A DNA stretch of 64,000 bases from Phycisphaerales bacterium. GTDB lineage: Bacteria; Planctomycetota; Phycisphaerae; Phycisphaerales; UBA1924. The stretch lies in assembly GCA_020847535.1 (NCBI GenBank), contig JADLBU010000038.1, positions 1 through 64,000 of the forward strand. Reading direction: 5' to 3'. Position 1 is the first letter of the stretch. The number at the start of each line of letters is the position of its first letter. A program made the position numbers and the translations under genes. Of the stretch, positions 1 to 8,252 are shown one piece after another. A model generated the notes under the pieces. The model was not told the origin of the DNA and ran no database searches. It was given only the letters and a program-made list of their open reading frames with translations.

Positions 1-2
1 CG

Positions 3-125
3 GTCACCGCATACCTCGACGCCGCCAACGATACGCCCACGCCCTTCCAATGGACCAAGTCCGCCGACGACATCATCGCTTCTGTCAAGAGATTCTGTCT
101 GCATACTTCTGACTCAGACCACTAG
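3..125 (+). CDS. IS630-family transposase, C-terminal end only (5' cut by window edge)
   Basis: An open frame enters from the left edge and stops at 123-125. Its last 40 residues include TPTPFQWTKSADDIIASVKR and end in CLHTSDSDH. This W-[TK]-K-[ST]-AD-(E/D)-I-(L/I)-AS-(I/V)-x-R-F-C ending is the typical C-terminus of DDE-superfamily transposases of the IS630/Tc1-mariner group. The catalytic core lies outside the window, so activity cannot be judged. The following 211 bases before the next gene hold no other convincing gene; the element's right end would be expected there, but I could not identify its terminal inverted repeat without the left end. Confidence 0.72.
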   Translation, partial: VTAYLDAANDTPTPFQWTKSADDIIASVKRFCLHTSDSDH

Positions 126-336
126 GCACATACATCACGACCATTTCACGTCCTCAGGCCGTGCCCTTGAGGCTGTGTGTCGTTCATGGATTCCCTAGAT
201 TGCCCGAATCCGAAGGTTCCGGCGCACCTTTTCCTTGACGGCGATCCGCTCCGTCGGGTATATGTCTGGTGCCAGGACGGCCCCGTCTCCTCGTGGTGTC
301 AATGGGTCTGTCATTATCACATCACGAGGTACATCG

Positions 337-2736
337 ATGGCTCAACGCTTGACCGAACGGGAATCCCTGTCCGCCCATATCAGGCTCGTCAGCGCTGCTT
401 GGCTGGTGAGTTCCGCAGGCGCGTTATCGGCCTTGGCGGCGGGCCCGGTGGAAACCGGCCACACCCACGATCCCAACTGCGGCCGGCATCAGACCATGCG
501 GCAGGCGTGGTCGCAGGGCTTCAACCCCGATGGCACTCCGATCATCGGCCATCCCGAAGGCAAGTTCCGGGCGCCGGGCATCATTGATGACCTCCCAGGC
601 GGCGATGGCGGTGGTTCCCCGCGGGAGGCTCACACCGCGACCGATGTCCTCCACCAGAACCTCGACATGGAGGTTTTCCCCACGACCGACGTCATCACTG
701 GCACCAACACGATGACGGTCAAGAGTCTCGTCAACGGGCTGACGCAGTTCACGATCCGCCTGCGCTCTCAGTACAACGTCACCATCTGCCGGGTCAACAA
801 CGTCAACGCCGCCATCTCGACGCCCGGCGCCAACAGCTATGGCCGCACGATAACGCTCCCGCAGACCTTCAACGCCGGTGATGTATTCACGGTGGTGATC
901 GCCTACACCGGCACCGCCGTCTCCCGCGGCTTCGGCTCCATCGAGTTCACAACGCTGGGCGGGTCCAACGCGGTCTTCTCCCTCAGCGAGCCCTACTACT
1001 CGGCGACCTGGTGGCCGACCAAGGACGGTGATGTCTTCCTCCCCGGTGACAACTCCGACAAGTTCACGATGCAGTTCGCGGTCACGTGCCCGACGGCGAT
1101 GACGGTCGCCTCCAACGGCGTCCTCCAGGGCATCGATGCCCTGTCAGGCAATCGCCGCAAGCACCGCTGGGCGAGCAACTACCCGGTCGCCCCCTACCTG
1201 GTCAGCTTCGGCGCGGCAACATACAACAGTTGGACCAAGACCTACACGCACGACACGGGCACGATGCCGGTGCAGTTCTTCATCTCTCCCTCTTCCGACT
1301 CCGCGGGCAACCGCACGGCATGGGAGAAGTGCATCTCCATGCTCGGCACGTTCAAGACCGTCTACGGCCTTTATCCGTTCATCAACGAGAAGTACGGCAT
1401 CTACGAGTTCACCTTCGGCGGCGGCATGGAGCACCAGACCATGACCGGCCAGGGCGGATTCGGCGAGAGCCTGACCGCCCACGAGCTGGCTCACCAGTGG
1501 TGGGGCGACAACGTCACCTGCAAGACCTGGAACCACATATGGCTCAACGAGGGCTCGGCGACCTACGGCGAGTGCCTGTGGGAGGAGCGCAAGGCCGGCA
1601 GTGTCAACCCGGCTGCGCTCAAGTCCGCGATCAACAGCCGCAAGCCCGGCGATGTCAGCGGGACGGTCTACTGCCCCGATGCCGGCGATCTCAACCGCAT
1701 CTTCGACTCGACCAACAGCTACAGCAAGGGCGCATGGGTGCATCACATGCTCCGCCACGTCATGGGGGATGCCGATTACTTCGCGGGGCTCGCGAACTAT
1801 CGCGCCACCCGCGAGGGTGGGGCCGCGACCAGCGAGGATTTCTTCGCCGACATGGGCGAGATCGACGGCAACGACCTCACCTACTTCATGAACCAGTGGG
1901 TCTACTCCCCCGGCGCTGCCCAGTACCAGTACGGCTGGCAGACCGCCAACATCAACGGCCAGAACTACCTCCGCCTCTACATTAACCAGAACCAGTCCGC
2001 CAGCTACCCGATCTACAACATGCCGATCGATGTCCGCATCAACAACAACGCGAACATGACGTTCGTCGTCCGCAACGATGTCAAGACCGAGCACTTCGTC
2101 ATCCCGATCCCTGTCACCGCTACCTCGGTTTCGATTGATCCCGACGACTGGATCCTCAACACCGGCAAGTCCGGGGTCGCCTACGTGCAGGGCCCGCCCA
2201 AGGTCATCCAGACCACCCCGGCTCTCGGCGCGGTCATCGACGGAGAGACGCCCCCCGCGGCGATCACGATCACGTTCAGCCAGGATGTCAGCGCCTCGGC
2301 GGCCAACTTCGGGATTGTCGGCCCCGGCAACGTGGCCATCCCGTTCAACTACGCGTACAGCGCCGGCAACTTCACGGCGACCCTGACCCCGACGGTCCCC
2401 CTCACCGGCGGCGATTACACCGTGACGGTGCAGGACCTCATTACGGGGGTCTTGGGCGCCAAGCGTCTGGACGGCGAGATCGCCAATCCCAACTCCACCG
2501 CCTCGCTCCCCTCGGGAGATGGGCTGGCCCTGGGCTCGGCGGTGTGGAACTTCAGCATCACCGAGACCGGATGCCCTTCGGACTTCGACGGCTCGGGCTT
2601 CGTCGATATCGAAGACTACAGCGCCTTCGTCCAGGCATTCGAGCTCGGCGATGAGAGCGCCGACTACGACGATTCGGGCTTCGTCGATATCGAGGATTTC
2701 AGCGCATTCGTTCAGGACTTCGAGGCCGGCTGCTGA
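337..2736 (+). CDS. Secreted M1-family zinc metallopeptidase with Ig-like domain and dockerin-like tail
   Basis: A 799-residue exported aminopeptidase-type protein. The start at 337 gives an N-terminal hydrophobic segment (RLVSAAWLVSSAGALSALA) expected of a signal peptide; an upstream in-frame start at 235 would bury it. The gluzincin signature is complete: HELAHQ at residues 382-387 with the third zinc ligand E405 in WLNEG, preceded by GGGMEH, the counterpart of the GAMEN substrate-binding motif. Around residues 620-720 lies a Big_5-like bacterial Ig domain. The C-terminus carries two EF-hand-like repeats (DFDGSGFVDIEDY and DYDDSGFVDIEDF) bounded by GC before and GC at the very end. Likely role: hydrolysis of extracellular peptides at the cell surface. 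The peptidase assignment is firm; substrate and anchoring are inferred. Confidence 0.9.
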   Translation: MAQRLTERESLSAHIRLVSAAWLVSSAGALSALAAGPVETGHTHDPNCGRHQTMRQAWSQGFNPDGTPIIGHPEGKFRAPGIIDDLPGGDGGGSPREAHTATDVLHQNLDMEVFPTTDVITGTNTMTVKSLVNGLTQFTIRLRSQYNVTICRVNNVNAAISTPGANSYGRTITLPQTFNAGDVFTVVIAYTGTAVSRGFGSIEFTTLGGSNAVFSLSEPYYSATWWPTKDGDVFLPGDNSDKFTMQFAVTCPTAMTVASNGVLQGIDALSGNRRKHRWASNYPVAPYLVSFGAATYNSWTKTYTHDTGTMPVQFFISPSSDSAGNRTAWEKCISMLGTFKTVYGLYPFINEKYGIYEFTFGGGMEHQTMTGQGGFGESLTAHELAHQWWGDNVTCKTWNHIWLNEGSATYGECLWEERKAGSVNPAALKSAINSRKPGDVSGTVYCPDAGDLNRIFDSTNSYSKGAWVHHMLRHVMGDADYFAGLANYRATREGGAATSEDFFADMGEIDGNDLTYFMNQWVYSPGAAQYQYGWQTANINGQNYLRLYINQNQSASYPIYNMPIDVRINNNANMTFVVRNDVKTEHFVIPIPVTATSVSIDPDDWILNTGKSGVAYVQGPPKVIQTTPALGAVIDGETPPAAITITFSQDVSASAANFGIVGPGNVAIPFNYAYSAGNFTATLTPTVPLTGGDYTVTVQDLITGVLGAKRLDGEIANPNSTASLPSGDGLALGSAVWNFSITETGCPSDFDGSGFVDIEDYSAFVQAFELGDESADYDDSGFVDIEDFSAFVQDFEAGC

Positions 2737-2774
2737 GCTCATCCCCGGTCGGCAGGATCACGGTCATGTTCACG

Positions 2775-2803
2775 ACAGCCCCGCCCGCGCGGGGCTGTTT
2801 TCT
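2775..2803 (+). terminator. Rho-independent terminator after the M1 peptidase
   Basis: A perfect 10-bp stem (ACAGCCCCGC / GCGGGGCTGT) with a CCGC loop is followed by a T-rich run (TTTTCTT). It begins 38 bases past the peptidase stop and overlaps the end of the convergent HIT gene region. The T-run is on the plus-strand side only, so it should end the plus-strand transcript. Confidence 0.85.
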
Positions 2804-2807
2804 TGCA

Positions 2808-3230
2808 TTACCCTATCGCGGCCGCGATCTGCGCTGCCAGCTGCTTCCCCTCCGCCGCATCCAGCTTCCCCGCCAGCCAGCGGATCCCCAGCCCACTCTC
2901 CGGCTGACCCTCGAACTTGGGGATGATGTGGAAATGCACGTGGAACACCGCCTGGTGCGCCAGCGCTCCGTTGTTCTGCAGCACGTTGTACGCGTCCGCC
3001 CCGCTTGCCTTCATCACCGCCCGGCACAGCCGGGGCAGCACCCGCCCCAGCGCTGATGACGATTCATCCGACAATTGATCCAAGGTTGCCGCCGCTTCCT
3101 TGGGGATCACCAGCGTGTGCCCGCGCGACAATGGCCCGATGTCCAGGAACGCAAACACATGCGCATCCTCGTACACCTTGTGGCACGGAATCTCGCCGCG
3201 GATGATCTTCGAGAAAATGGTGTCGGCCAT
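2808..3230 (-). CDS. HIT-family nucleotide-binding hydrolase
   Basis: A 140-residue protein of the HINT branch of the histidine triad superfamily, which hydrolyses nucleoside phosphoramidates and related AMP-lysine type substrates in the cytoplasm. The triad motif HVHFHIIP is present near residues 97-104, and the N-terminus (TIFSKIIRGEIPCHKVYED) is the usual HINT opening. Length matches the family. It lies 22 bases downstream of purE on the same strand and is probably co-transcribed with it. The physiological substrate cannot be told from sequence. Confidence 0.93.
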   Translation of the reverse strand: MADTIFSKIIRGEIPCHKVYEDAHVFAFLDIGPLSRGHTLVIPKEAAATLDQLSDESSSALGRVLPRLCRAVMKASGADAYNVLQNNGALAHQAVFHVHFHIIPKFEGQPESGLGIRWLAGKLDAAEGKQLAAQIAAAIG

Positions 3231-3252
3231 CGGTCACCTCGCTCAATTCAGT

Positions 3253-3777
3253 TCAGCTCCGCGGATCGGGCCGATCGAGCACCTTGGCCGTCTGGATCTC
3301 ACGGAATCGACGCACCCGCTCCCTGATCTCCGGGTGCCACCGCGCCAGGATCCCCGCCGCGAGCAGGGCCGCGTTGATCGCCCCCGCCTTCCCGATCGCC
3401 AGCGTCCCCACCGGCACACCACCCGGCATCTGCACGATCGACAATAGCGAATCGATCCCCTGCAGCGATTTACTCTCCACCGGCACACCCAGCACCGGCA
3501 GGATCGTCTTGCTCGCCGCCATTCCCGGCAGATGTGCCGCCCCGCCCGCCCCGGCGATGATGACCGCCAGCCCGCGATCCTCCGCCGAAGCCGCGTAATT
3601 CATGAGCTTGTCGGGCGTCCGATGGGCGCTGACGACCTCGACCTCGTGCGGGATCCCCAGCTCAGCCAGCGTGCGGGCCGCATGCTCCATCGTCTCCCAG
3701 TCGGAGGTTGAGCCCATGATGACCCCCACCAGGGGCTTGGCGGTCTTTGTGTCTTTGCGTGGCTTCTTCTGCGCCAT
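3253..3777 (-). CDS. purE: N5-carboxyaminoimidazole ribonucleotide mutase (PurE)
   Basis: PurE class I converts N5-CAIR to CAIR in de novo purine synthesis. The family signature is visible: [13 protein letters not shown] at the N-terminus, SAHRTPDK, and [14 protein letters not shown] followed by LPVLGVPV. I chose the start at 3777 (MAQKKPRK), giving 174 residues, because the upstream in-frame extension to 3876 overlaps the divergent xylB start and is unlike the family. Purine partner genes such as purK are not in the window; PurK may be encoded elsewhere. Divergent from xylB with about 62 bases between the two starts. Confidence 0.95.
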   Translation of the reverse strand: MAQKKPRKDTKTAKPLVGVIMGSTSDWETMEHAARTLAELGIPHEVEVVSAHRTPDKLMNYAASAEDRGLAVIIAGAGGAAHLPGMAASKTILPVLGVPVESKSLQGIDSLLSIVQMPGGVPVGTLAIGKAGAINAALLAAGILARWHPEIRERVRRFREIQTAKVLDRPDPRS

Positions 3778-3839
3778 GGCGGAGCATAGGGGAGGGCAGT
3801 GGGGGGGTGGGTCGTGGGGGTCGGCTGTACACTGCGGAC

Positions 3840-5384
3840 ATGAGCCTCCTGCTTGGGATTGATCTTGGAACCTCATCCGTCAAGGCGATCGCGATCGATC
3901 CGACGGGTTGCGTCCTGGGTTCCGCATCGGCGTCCTACCCGCTTCTCCAGCCGCAGACCGGCTGGGCCGAGCAGGAGCCCGATGACTGGTGGCGCGGGAC
4001 CATCGAAGCCGTCCGTACGCTCCTGTCGCAGCCGACCCTGGGCCCCGATGCCGCGCAGCGCATCGTTGGAATCGGTCTCTCCGGCCAGATGCACGGCTCG
4101 GTCCTGCTGGGCAAGGGCGCCACCGATGCCGCCGCCTCACAGGCCAAGAGCCTCCGCCCCGCCCTCCTCTGGAACGACCAGCGGACCGCCGCCGAGTGCC
4201 GTCAGATCGAGCAGGAACTTGGCGGTCGCCGGCGCATGGTCGAACTCGTCGGCAACGCCGCCCTCACCGGCTTCACACTCCCCAAGCTCCTCTGGGTCCG
4301 CGGCAACGAGCCGCACATCTGGGCCCGCGTCAAGCACATCCTGCTCCCCAAGGACTTCATCCGCCTCAAGCTCACCGGGGAGCTGGCGACCGATGTCGGC
4401 GATGCATCCGGCACGCTCGCTTTCGATACTGACAAGCGCACCTGGAGCGAGCCGGTGATGCGACGGCTCGGCCTGGATCCGGCGATCTTCCCGCGCATCC
4501 ATGAATCGGCGGCGATCACGGGCCGGATCTCATCGTGGGCCGCCAAAGAAACCGGCCTGAAGGAAGGCACGATCGTCGTCGGCGGATCCGGAGACAACCA
4601 GGCCGGCGCCGTCGGCGCGGGCGTTGTGTCTCCCAAACTCGTGCTCGCAACCCTCGGCACCAGCGGTGTCATCTATGCGCACGCCGACCAGCCGCGCCGA
4701 GATCTGCCCAAGGATGGCGATCCCGGTCGCCTCCACACCATGTGCGCCGGCACCGGAACCGCCGCCGCTCCCCACGGCTGGTGCATGACCGGCGTCACCC
4801 TCTCCGCCGCCGGCTCATTGCAATGGGTCCGGGACCAGCTCTTCCCGCAGTCCAGCTTCGAGGATCTCCTCCGCGAAGCCCAGCTCGCCCAGCCCGGCAG
4901 CGATGGCTTGCTCTTCATCAACCACCTCACCGGTGAGCGCTGCCCCTACCCCGAACCCGCCGCACGCGGCGGATGGATTGGCCTGACCGCTCGCCACACC
5001 AAAGCCGACCTCATCCGCTCCGTCATCGAGGGTGTCACCTTCACCATGGGCCAGATCCTGGATCTGGTCCGCTCCGTCGGCGTCCCGGTTTCGACCGTTC
5101 GCCTCGGCGGCGGCGGCGCCAAGAGCGAGCTCTGGCGACAGCTGCAGGCCGATGTCTTCGGCTGCGAGGTCGTGGTCACCAACACCGAAGAAGGCCCGGC
5201 CCTGGGCGCTGCCCTGCTCGCCGGTGTCGGCGCTGGCCTCTGGAAATCGGTTGAAGAAGCAACGACCGCGACCATCCGCGAGACCGAGCTCCGCGGTCCC
5301 GGCCCTGATGCCGACCGTTATCGCCAGTCACGCATACGCCATGCTGCCATGTGGCCGGCGATACGTCCCGTGCTTGCCGAATGA
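3840..5384 (+). CDS. xylB: Xylulokinase
   Basis: A 514-residue FGGY-family carbohydrate kinase, probably phosphorylating D-xylulose to feed the pentose phosphate pathway. The N-terminal ATPase-fold opening [14 protein letters not shown] and the xylulokinase-type [12 protein letters not shown] are clear. Residues around 240 ([16 protein letters not shown]) and 420-430 ([18 protein letters not shown]) match the phosphate-binding and C-terminal FGGY domain motifs. Start at 3840 places GIDLGTSS at the usual distance from Met. No xylose isomerase or transporter lies nearby, so the sugar is inferred from family resemblance; other FGGY kinases are possible but less likely given the QMHG motif. Confidence 0.9.
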   Translation: MSLLLGIDLGTSSVKAIAIDPTGCVLGSASASYPLLQPQTGWAEQEPDDWWRGTIEAVRTLLSQPTLGPDAAQRIVGIGLSGQMHGSVLLGKGATDAAASQAKSLRPALLWNDQRTAAECRQIEQELGGRRRMVELVGNAALTGFTLPKLLWVRGNEPHIWARVKHILLPKDFIRLKLTGELATDVGDASGTLAFDTDKRTWSEPVMRRLGLDPAIFPRIHESAAITGRISSWAAKETGLKEGTIVVGGSGDNQAGAVGAGVVSPKLVLATLGTSGVIYAHADQPRRDLPKDGDPGRLHTMCAGTGTAAAPHGWCMTGVTLSAAGSLQWVRDQLFPQSSFEDLLREAQLAQPGSDGLLFINHLTGERCPYPEPAARGGWIGLTARHTKADLIRSVIEGVTFTMGQILDLVRSVGVPVSTVRLGGGGAKSELWRQLQADVFGCEVVVTNTEEGPALGAALLAGVGAGLWKSVEEATTATIRETELRGPGPDADRYRQSRIRHAAMWPAIRPVLAE

Positions 5385-5441
5385 GGATCTGACCTTCTTT
5401 CTCCGGCCAGGCGATCGACCCGCGAACAATGCGTCACAGGC

Positions 5442-6695
5442 ATGAAGCACCCCGATCCGCACATCTTCGAGCAGACCCCCGAATCCATGGAAGCCTGGTG
5501 CCAGTCTAGGAACTGGCCCAGATTCCGCGCTGCCCAGATCCTTGAATGGGTGTATCAGAAAGGCATCATCGATCCGGCGGCGATGTCCAACCTCTCCAAG
5601 CTCGATCGCCAGACGCTCGCCAACTCCTTCACATTCCTCTCCGGCCGCATCGTCCGCCACCAGGCCGCCACCGATGACACGCAGAAGCTGCTCATGCAGT
5701 GGACCGATGGCGCTCCCAACCCACCCATCGCCGATCCCCTCGAAGGCACGCTCGCCAAAGTCGAAGCCCACGGTGACCACGATGAGTTCGCCGATGCAGA
5801 CGGCGATGCGGATGCCCCCAGCTCGCCTGCAGCGCCGGGCCCCATCGGCCTGACCGTCCTCAACAACGCCGCTCTTCCCACCGGAGAACCGCTCGATTCC
5901 TCTCGCCAGACCGAGTGCGTCATGATCCCCAGCGAAGATCGCCGCACCGCGTGCATCAGCTCCCAGGTCGGCTGCCCCGTCGGCTGCCGCTTCTGCGCTT
6001 CAGGCCTCGGCGGTCTCGATGCCAACCTCTCCGCCGGTCGGATCGTCGAACAGGTCTGGCGATTGGGCCGACTCCCCGGCGTCGGGCGCATCAGCAACGT
6101 CGTCTTCATGGGAATGGGTGAGCCGCTCGCCAATCTTCCCAACGTCGTCCGCGCGGTCCGCACCATGGCCTCGCTCTGGGCCCTGGGCATCTCGGCCCGC
6201 AAGATCACGATCTCGACCGTCGGCCTCCCGCAGGCGATCCGCAAGCTCTCGCAGCAGCTTGATCTTCCCGTGACCCTGGCGCTCTCGCTCCACGCCCCCA
6301 ACGATGAGATCCGCCGCAAGCTCATCCCCTGGGCCGAGTACACCACCATCGAGGAACTGCTCGGCGCCTGCCGCGAATGGTTCGAGAAGACCGGCCGGGA
6401 GATCACGCTCGAATACACCCTCCTCCGCGGTGTCAACGACCGGCCCGAGCACGCAACCCAGCTCGCGCAGATCGCCAAGACCCTCCGCGCCAACATCAAC
6501 CTCATCCGCTACAACGAGGTCACCGGCGTTCCATTCGGCAGGCCCAACACCGATGATGTCCTGGAATTCCAGCGCATCCTGAAGGCCCGCCACATCAACA
6601 CCCACATCCGCGCCAGCCGGGGCCGGGATATCGCCGCCGCCTGCGGCCAGCTCCGCCACGAATCCTCACGCCCAGCCGGAGCGGGCGCATCATGA
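5442..6695 (+). CDS. rlmN: 23S rRNA (adenine-2503-C2)-methyltransferase RlmN
   Basis: A 417-residue radical-SAM enzyme that methylates A2503 in 23S rRNA (and usually A37 of some tRNAs). The 4Fe-4S cluster motif CPVGCRFC near residues 181-188, the GMGEPLANL motif, and the C-terminal RASRGRDIAAACGQL containing the catalytic second cysteine are all present. The protein is longer than most RlmN because of an acidic, low-complexity insert at about residues 90-150 (for example DHDEFADADGDADAPSS) between the N-terminal accessory domain and the core. Its stop overlaps the start of the next gene (ATGA), so the two are translationally coupled. Confidence 0.94.
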   Translation: MKHPDPHIFEQTPESMEAWCQSRNWPRFRAAQILEWVYQKGIIDPAAMSNLSKLDRQTLANSFTFLSGRIVRHQAATDDTQKLLMQWTDGAPNPPIADPLEGTLAKVEAHGDHDEFADADGDADAPSSPAAPGPIGLTVLNNAALPTGEPLDSSRQTECVMIPSEDRRTACISSQVGCPVGCRFCASGLGGLDANLSAGRIVEQVWRLGRLPGVGRISNVVFMGMGEPLANLPNVVRAVRTMASLWALGISARKITISTVGLPQAIRKLSQQLDLPVTLALSLHAPNDEIRRKLIPWAEYTTIEELLGACREWFEKTGREITLEYTLLRGVNDRPEHATQLAQIAKTLRANINLIRYNEVTGVPFGRPNTDDVLEFQRILKARHINTHIRASRGRDIAAACGQLRHESSRPAGAGAS

Positions 6696-7435
6696 TCCCC
6701 GGCCTGCTCGCCGCCGCCGTGCCGACAGCCCGCGGATTCATGGTCGAGTTCCGCCCCTTCACGCTCTTTCACGTGATCACCGTCATCGCCCTGCTGGGCG
6801 CTTCGCTGGTGTTCGCCCTGATCGGCCGCAAGTGGCGCGGCACCCCGCGCGAGGTCATGCTGGGCGCCTTCTGGGGCGGCCTGATCCTCGCCCGCCAGGG
6901 AATCGAGGTCGTCTGGTATCTCCTTCCCGCCAACCTCGACTGGTCACGCAGCCTCCCGCTCCAGTTCTGCGATGTCGCCCCCTGGTTCGCGGCGATTGCC
7001 CTGCTCACCGAGAAGCGATGGGCCCGCGCCTTGCTGTACTACTGGGGAATCGGTCTCTCCACCCAGGCCTTCTTCACCCCCACGCTCAGCGAAGGCTTCG
7101 GATACACCCGCTACTGGTGGTTCTGGCTCAGCCACACACACATCATCGGTACATGCCTCTACGACATGATCGCCCGCGGCTATCGCCCCACCTGGGGCGA
7201 CTGGCGGATCGCCTTCGTCGTGACGTTCTTCTACACCGTCGCGATGATCGTCCTGGATGCGATCACCGGCCTCAACTACGGCTATCTCGGCCCCACCAAG
7301 CCGGGCTTCCGCACCGTGATCGATGCCCTCGGTCCGTACCCGTGGCGCATCCCGCTGATGATGCTGATCGTGCTGGTGGTGTTCACACTGATGACGGCCG
7401 TGTGGCGGCCGGGCAAGCGCCCGAATCCGGCATGA
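6692..7435 (+). CDS. TIGR02206/YwaF-like integral membrane protein
   Basis: A 247-residue polytopic protein with about six or seven hydrophobic segments. The pattern LPLQFCDVAPW after the third helix, followed by ...YYWGIGLSTQAFFTPTL and a late NYGYLGPTKP, is characteristic of the TIGR02206 (Bacillus YwaF-like) family, whose function is unknown. Translation starts within the rlmN stop. It converges with the methyltransferase gene immediately downstream with no spacer. I can support family membership but no biochemical role. Confidence 0.8.
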   Translation: MIPGLLAAAVPTARGFMVEFRPFTLFHVITVIALLGASLVFALIGRKWRGTPREVMLGAFWGGLILARQGIEVVWYLLPANLDWSRSLPLQFCDVAPWFAAIALLTEKRWARALLYYWGIGLSTQAFFTPTLSEGFGYTRYWWFWLSHTHIIGTCLYDMIARGYRPTWGDWRIAFVVTFFYTVAMIVLDAITGLNYGYLGPTKPGFRTVIDALGPYPWRIPLMMLIVLVVFTLMTAVWRPGKRPNPA

Positions 7436-8170
7436 TCAAGCCGGCTTGCGGAAGCACGAGAAGCAGTCCAGATCCGTCGAGCCGCCCCAGGAGTGGATCA
7501 CCTGCCTGGTGATCTCCAGCCCCGATTCCTGGCAATACTGGGCGAACAGCTCGCGCGTCATGTGGCTGCGCCAGTGCGGGTTGCTCTGCCAGTGGCTGTT
7601 GGGATCGGTCGCGAGGTTGCCGTAATTGGAGTGATGGCAGAAGCCCGTCGCCCCGGGCTTCATAATCCGCGCAAACTCCCTCACGTACTGCTGGATGACC
7701 CCCGGATCAAAGTGAACCATCGCATCGAAGCTGTACACCATCGAGAGCGAGCCGCTGGGGATCATTGTCAGCGAGACGCCATCGTTGACCGCGAAGTGGA
7801 TCTTGCACGGACCCGCGTACCCGGCGAACCGCTGCTTGCAGCGGTCGATGTTGGTCTGGTTGATGTCGACGATCCAGAGTTCCTTCGCCAGGTCCTTGAG
7901 GATCTCGCTGTTGCGTCCGGCCCCCGCGGCCAGGTCGAGCGTCGTCGTGAAGTCCGAATCCTTGAGCAGAGGCCACAGGTGCGCCTCCCACTGCGCACGC
8001 ATGTATTGCTCGACCTGTTCGTAATAGACGCTCTCCTCCCAGACCTTCCGGTTCTCCGAGAGATTCTTGAGCATCTGCTTGTCGCCGGTGGATGGCGATG
8101 ATGCCGGAGCATCACCCGACAGCATCCGCTTGATCGCCGAGCCTATCTTCGCCGTGACCGATTGAGCCAT
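7436..8170 (-). CDS. SAM-dependent class I methyltransferase
   Basis: A 244-residue protein starting MAQSVTAKIG at 8170; an upstream alternative at 8215 would run toward the divergent gene. The Rossmann-type SAM site reads TTLDLAAGAGRNSEIL with an acidic residue after strand 2 (LWIVDINQTN), and the region near GVSLTMIPSGSLSMVYSFDAMVHFDP resembles motif II/III of Methyltransf_11/25 proteins. The N-terminal 70 residues are predicted alpha-helical and unlike the core. Substrate unknown; it is a stand-alone gene facing the phosphodiesterase gene, so context gives no hint. Confidence 0.82.
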   Translation of the reverse strand: MAQSVTAKIGSAIKRMLSGDAPASSPSTGDKQMLKNLSENRKVWEESVYYEQVEQYMRAQWEAHLWPLLKDSDFTTTLDLAAGAGRNSEILKDLAKELWIVDINQTNIDRCKQRFAGYAGPCKIHFAVNDGVSLTMIPSGSLSMVYSFDAMVHFDPGVIQQYVREFARIMKPGATGFCHHSNYGNLATDPNSHWQSNPHWRSHMTRELFAQYCQESGLEITRQVIHSWGGSTDLDCFSCFRKPA

Positions 8171-8252
8171 GCCCAAGCGTAGGCGAACGGGCGCCACATT
8201 GAGCCTTACGTTCAATCACACACCCCCACCAAACACCGTGCTTTTTGATAGC

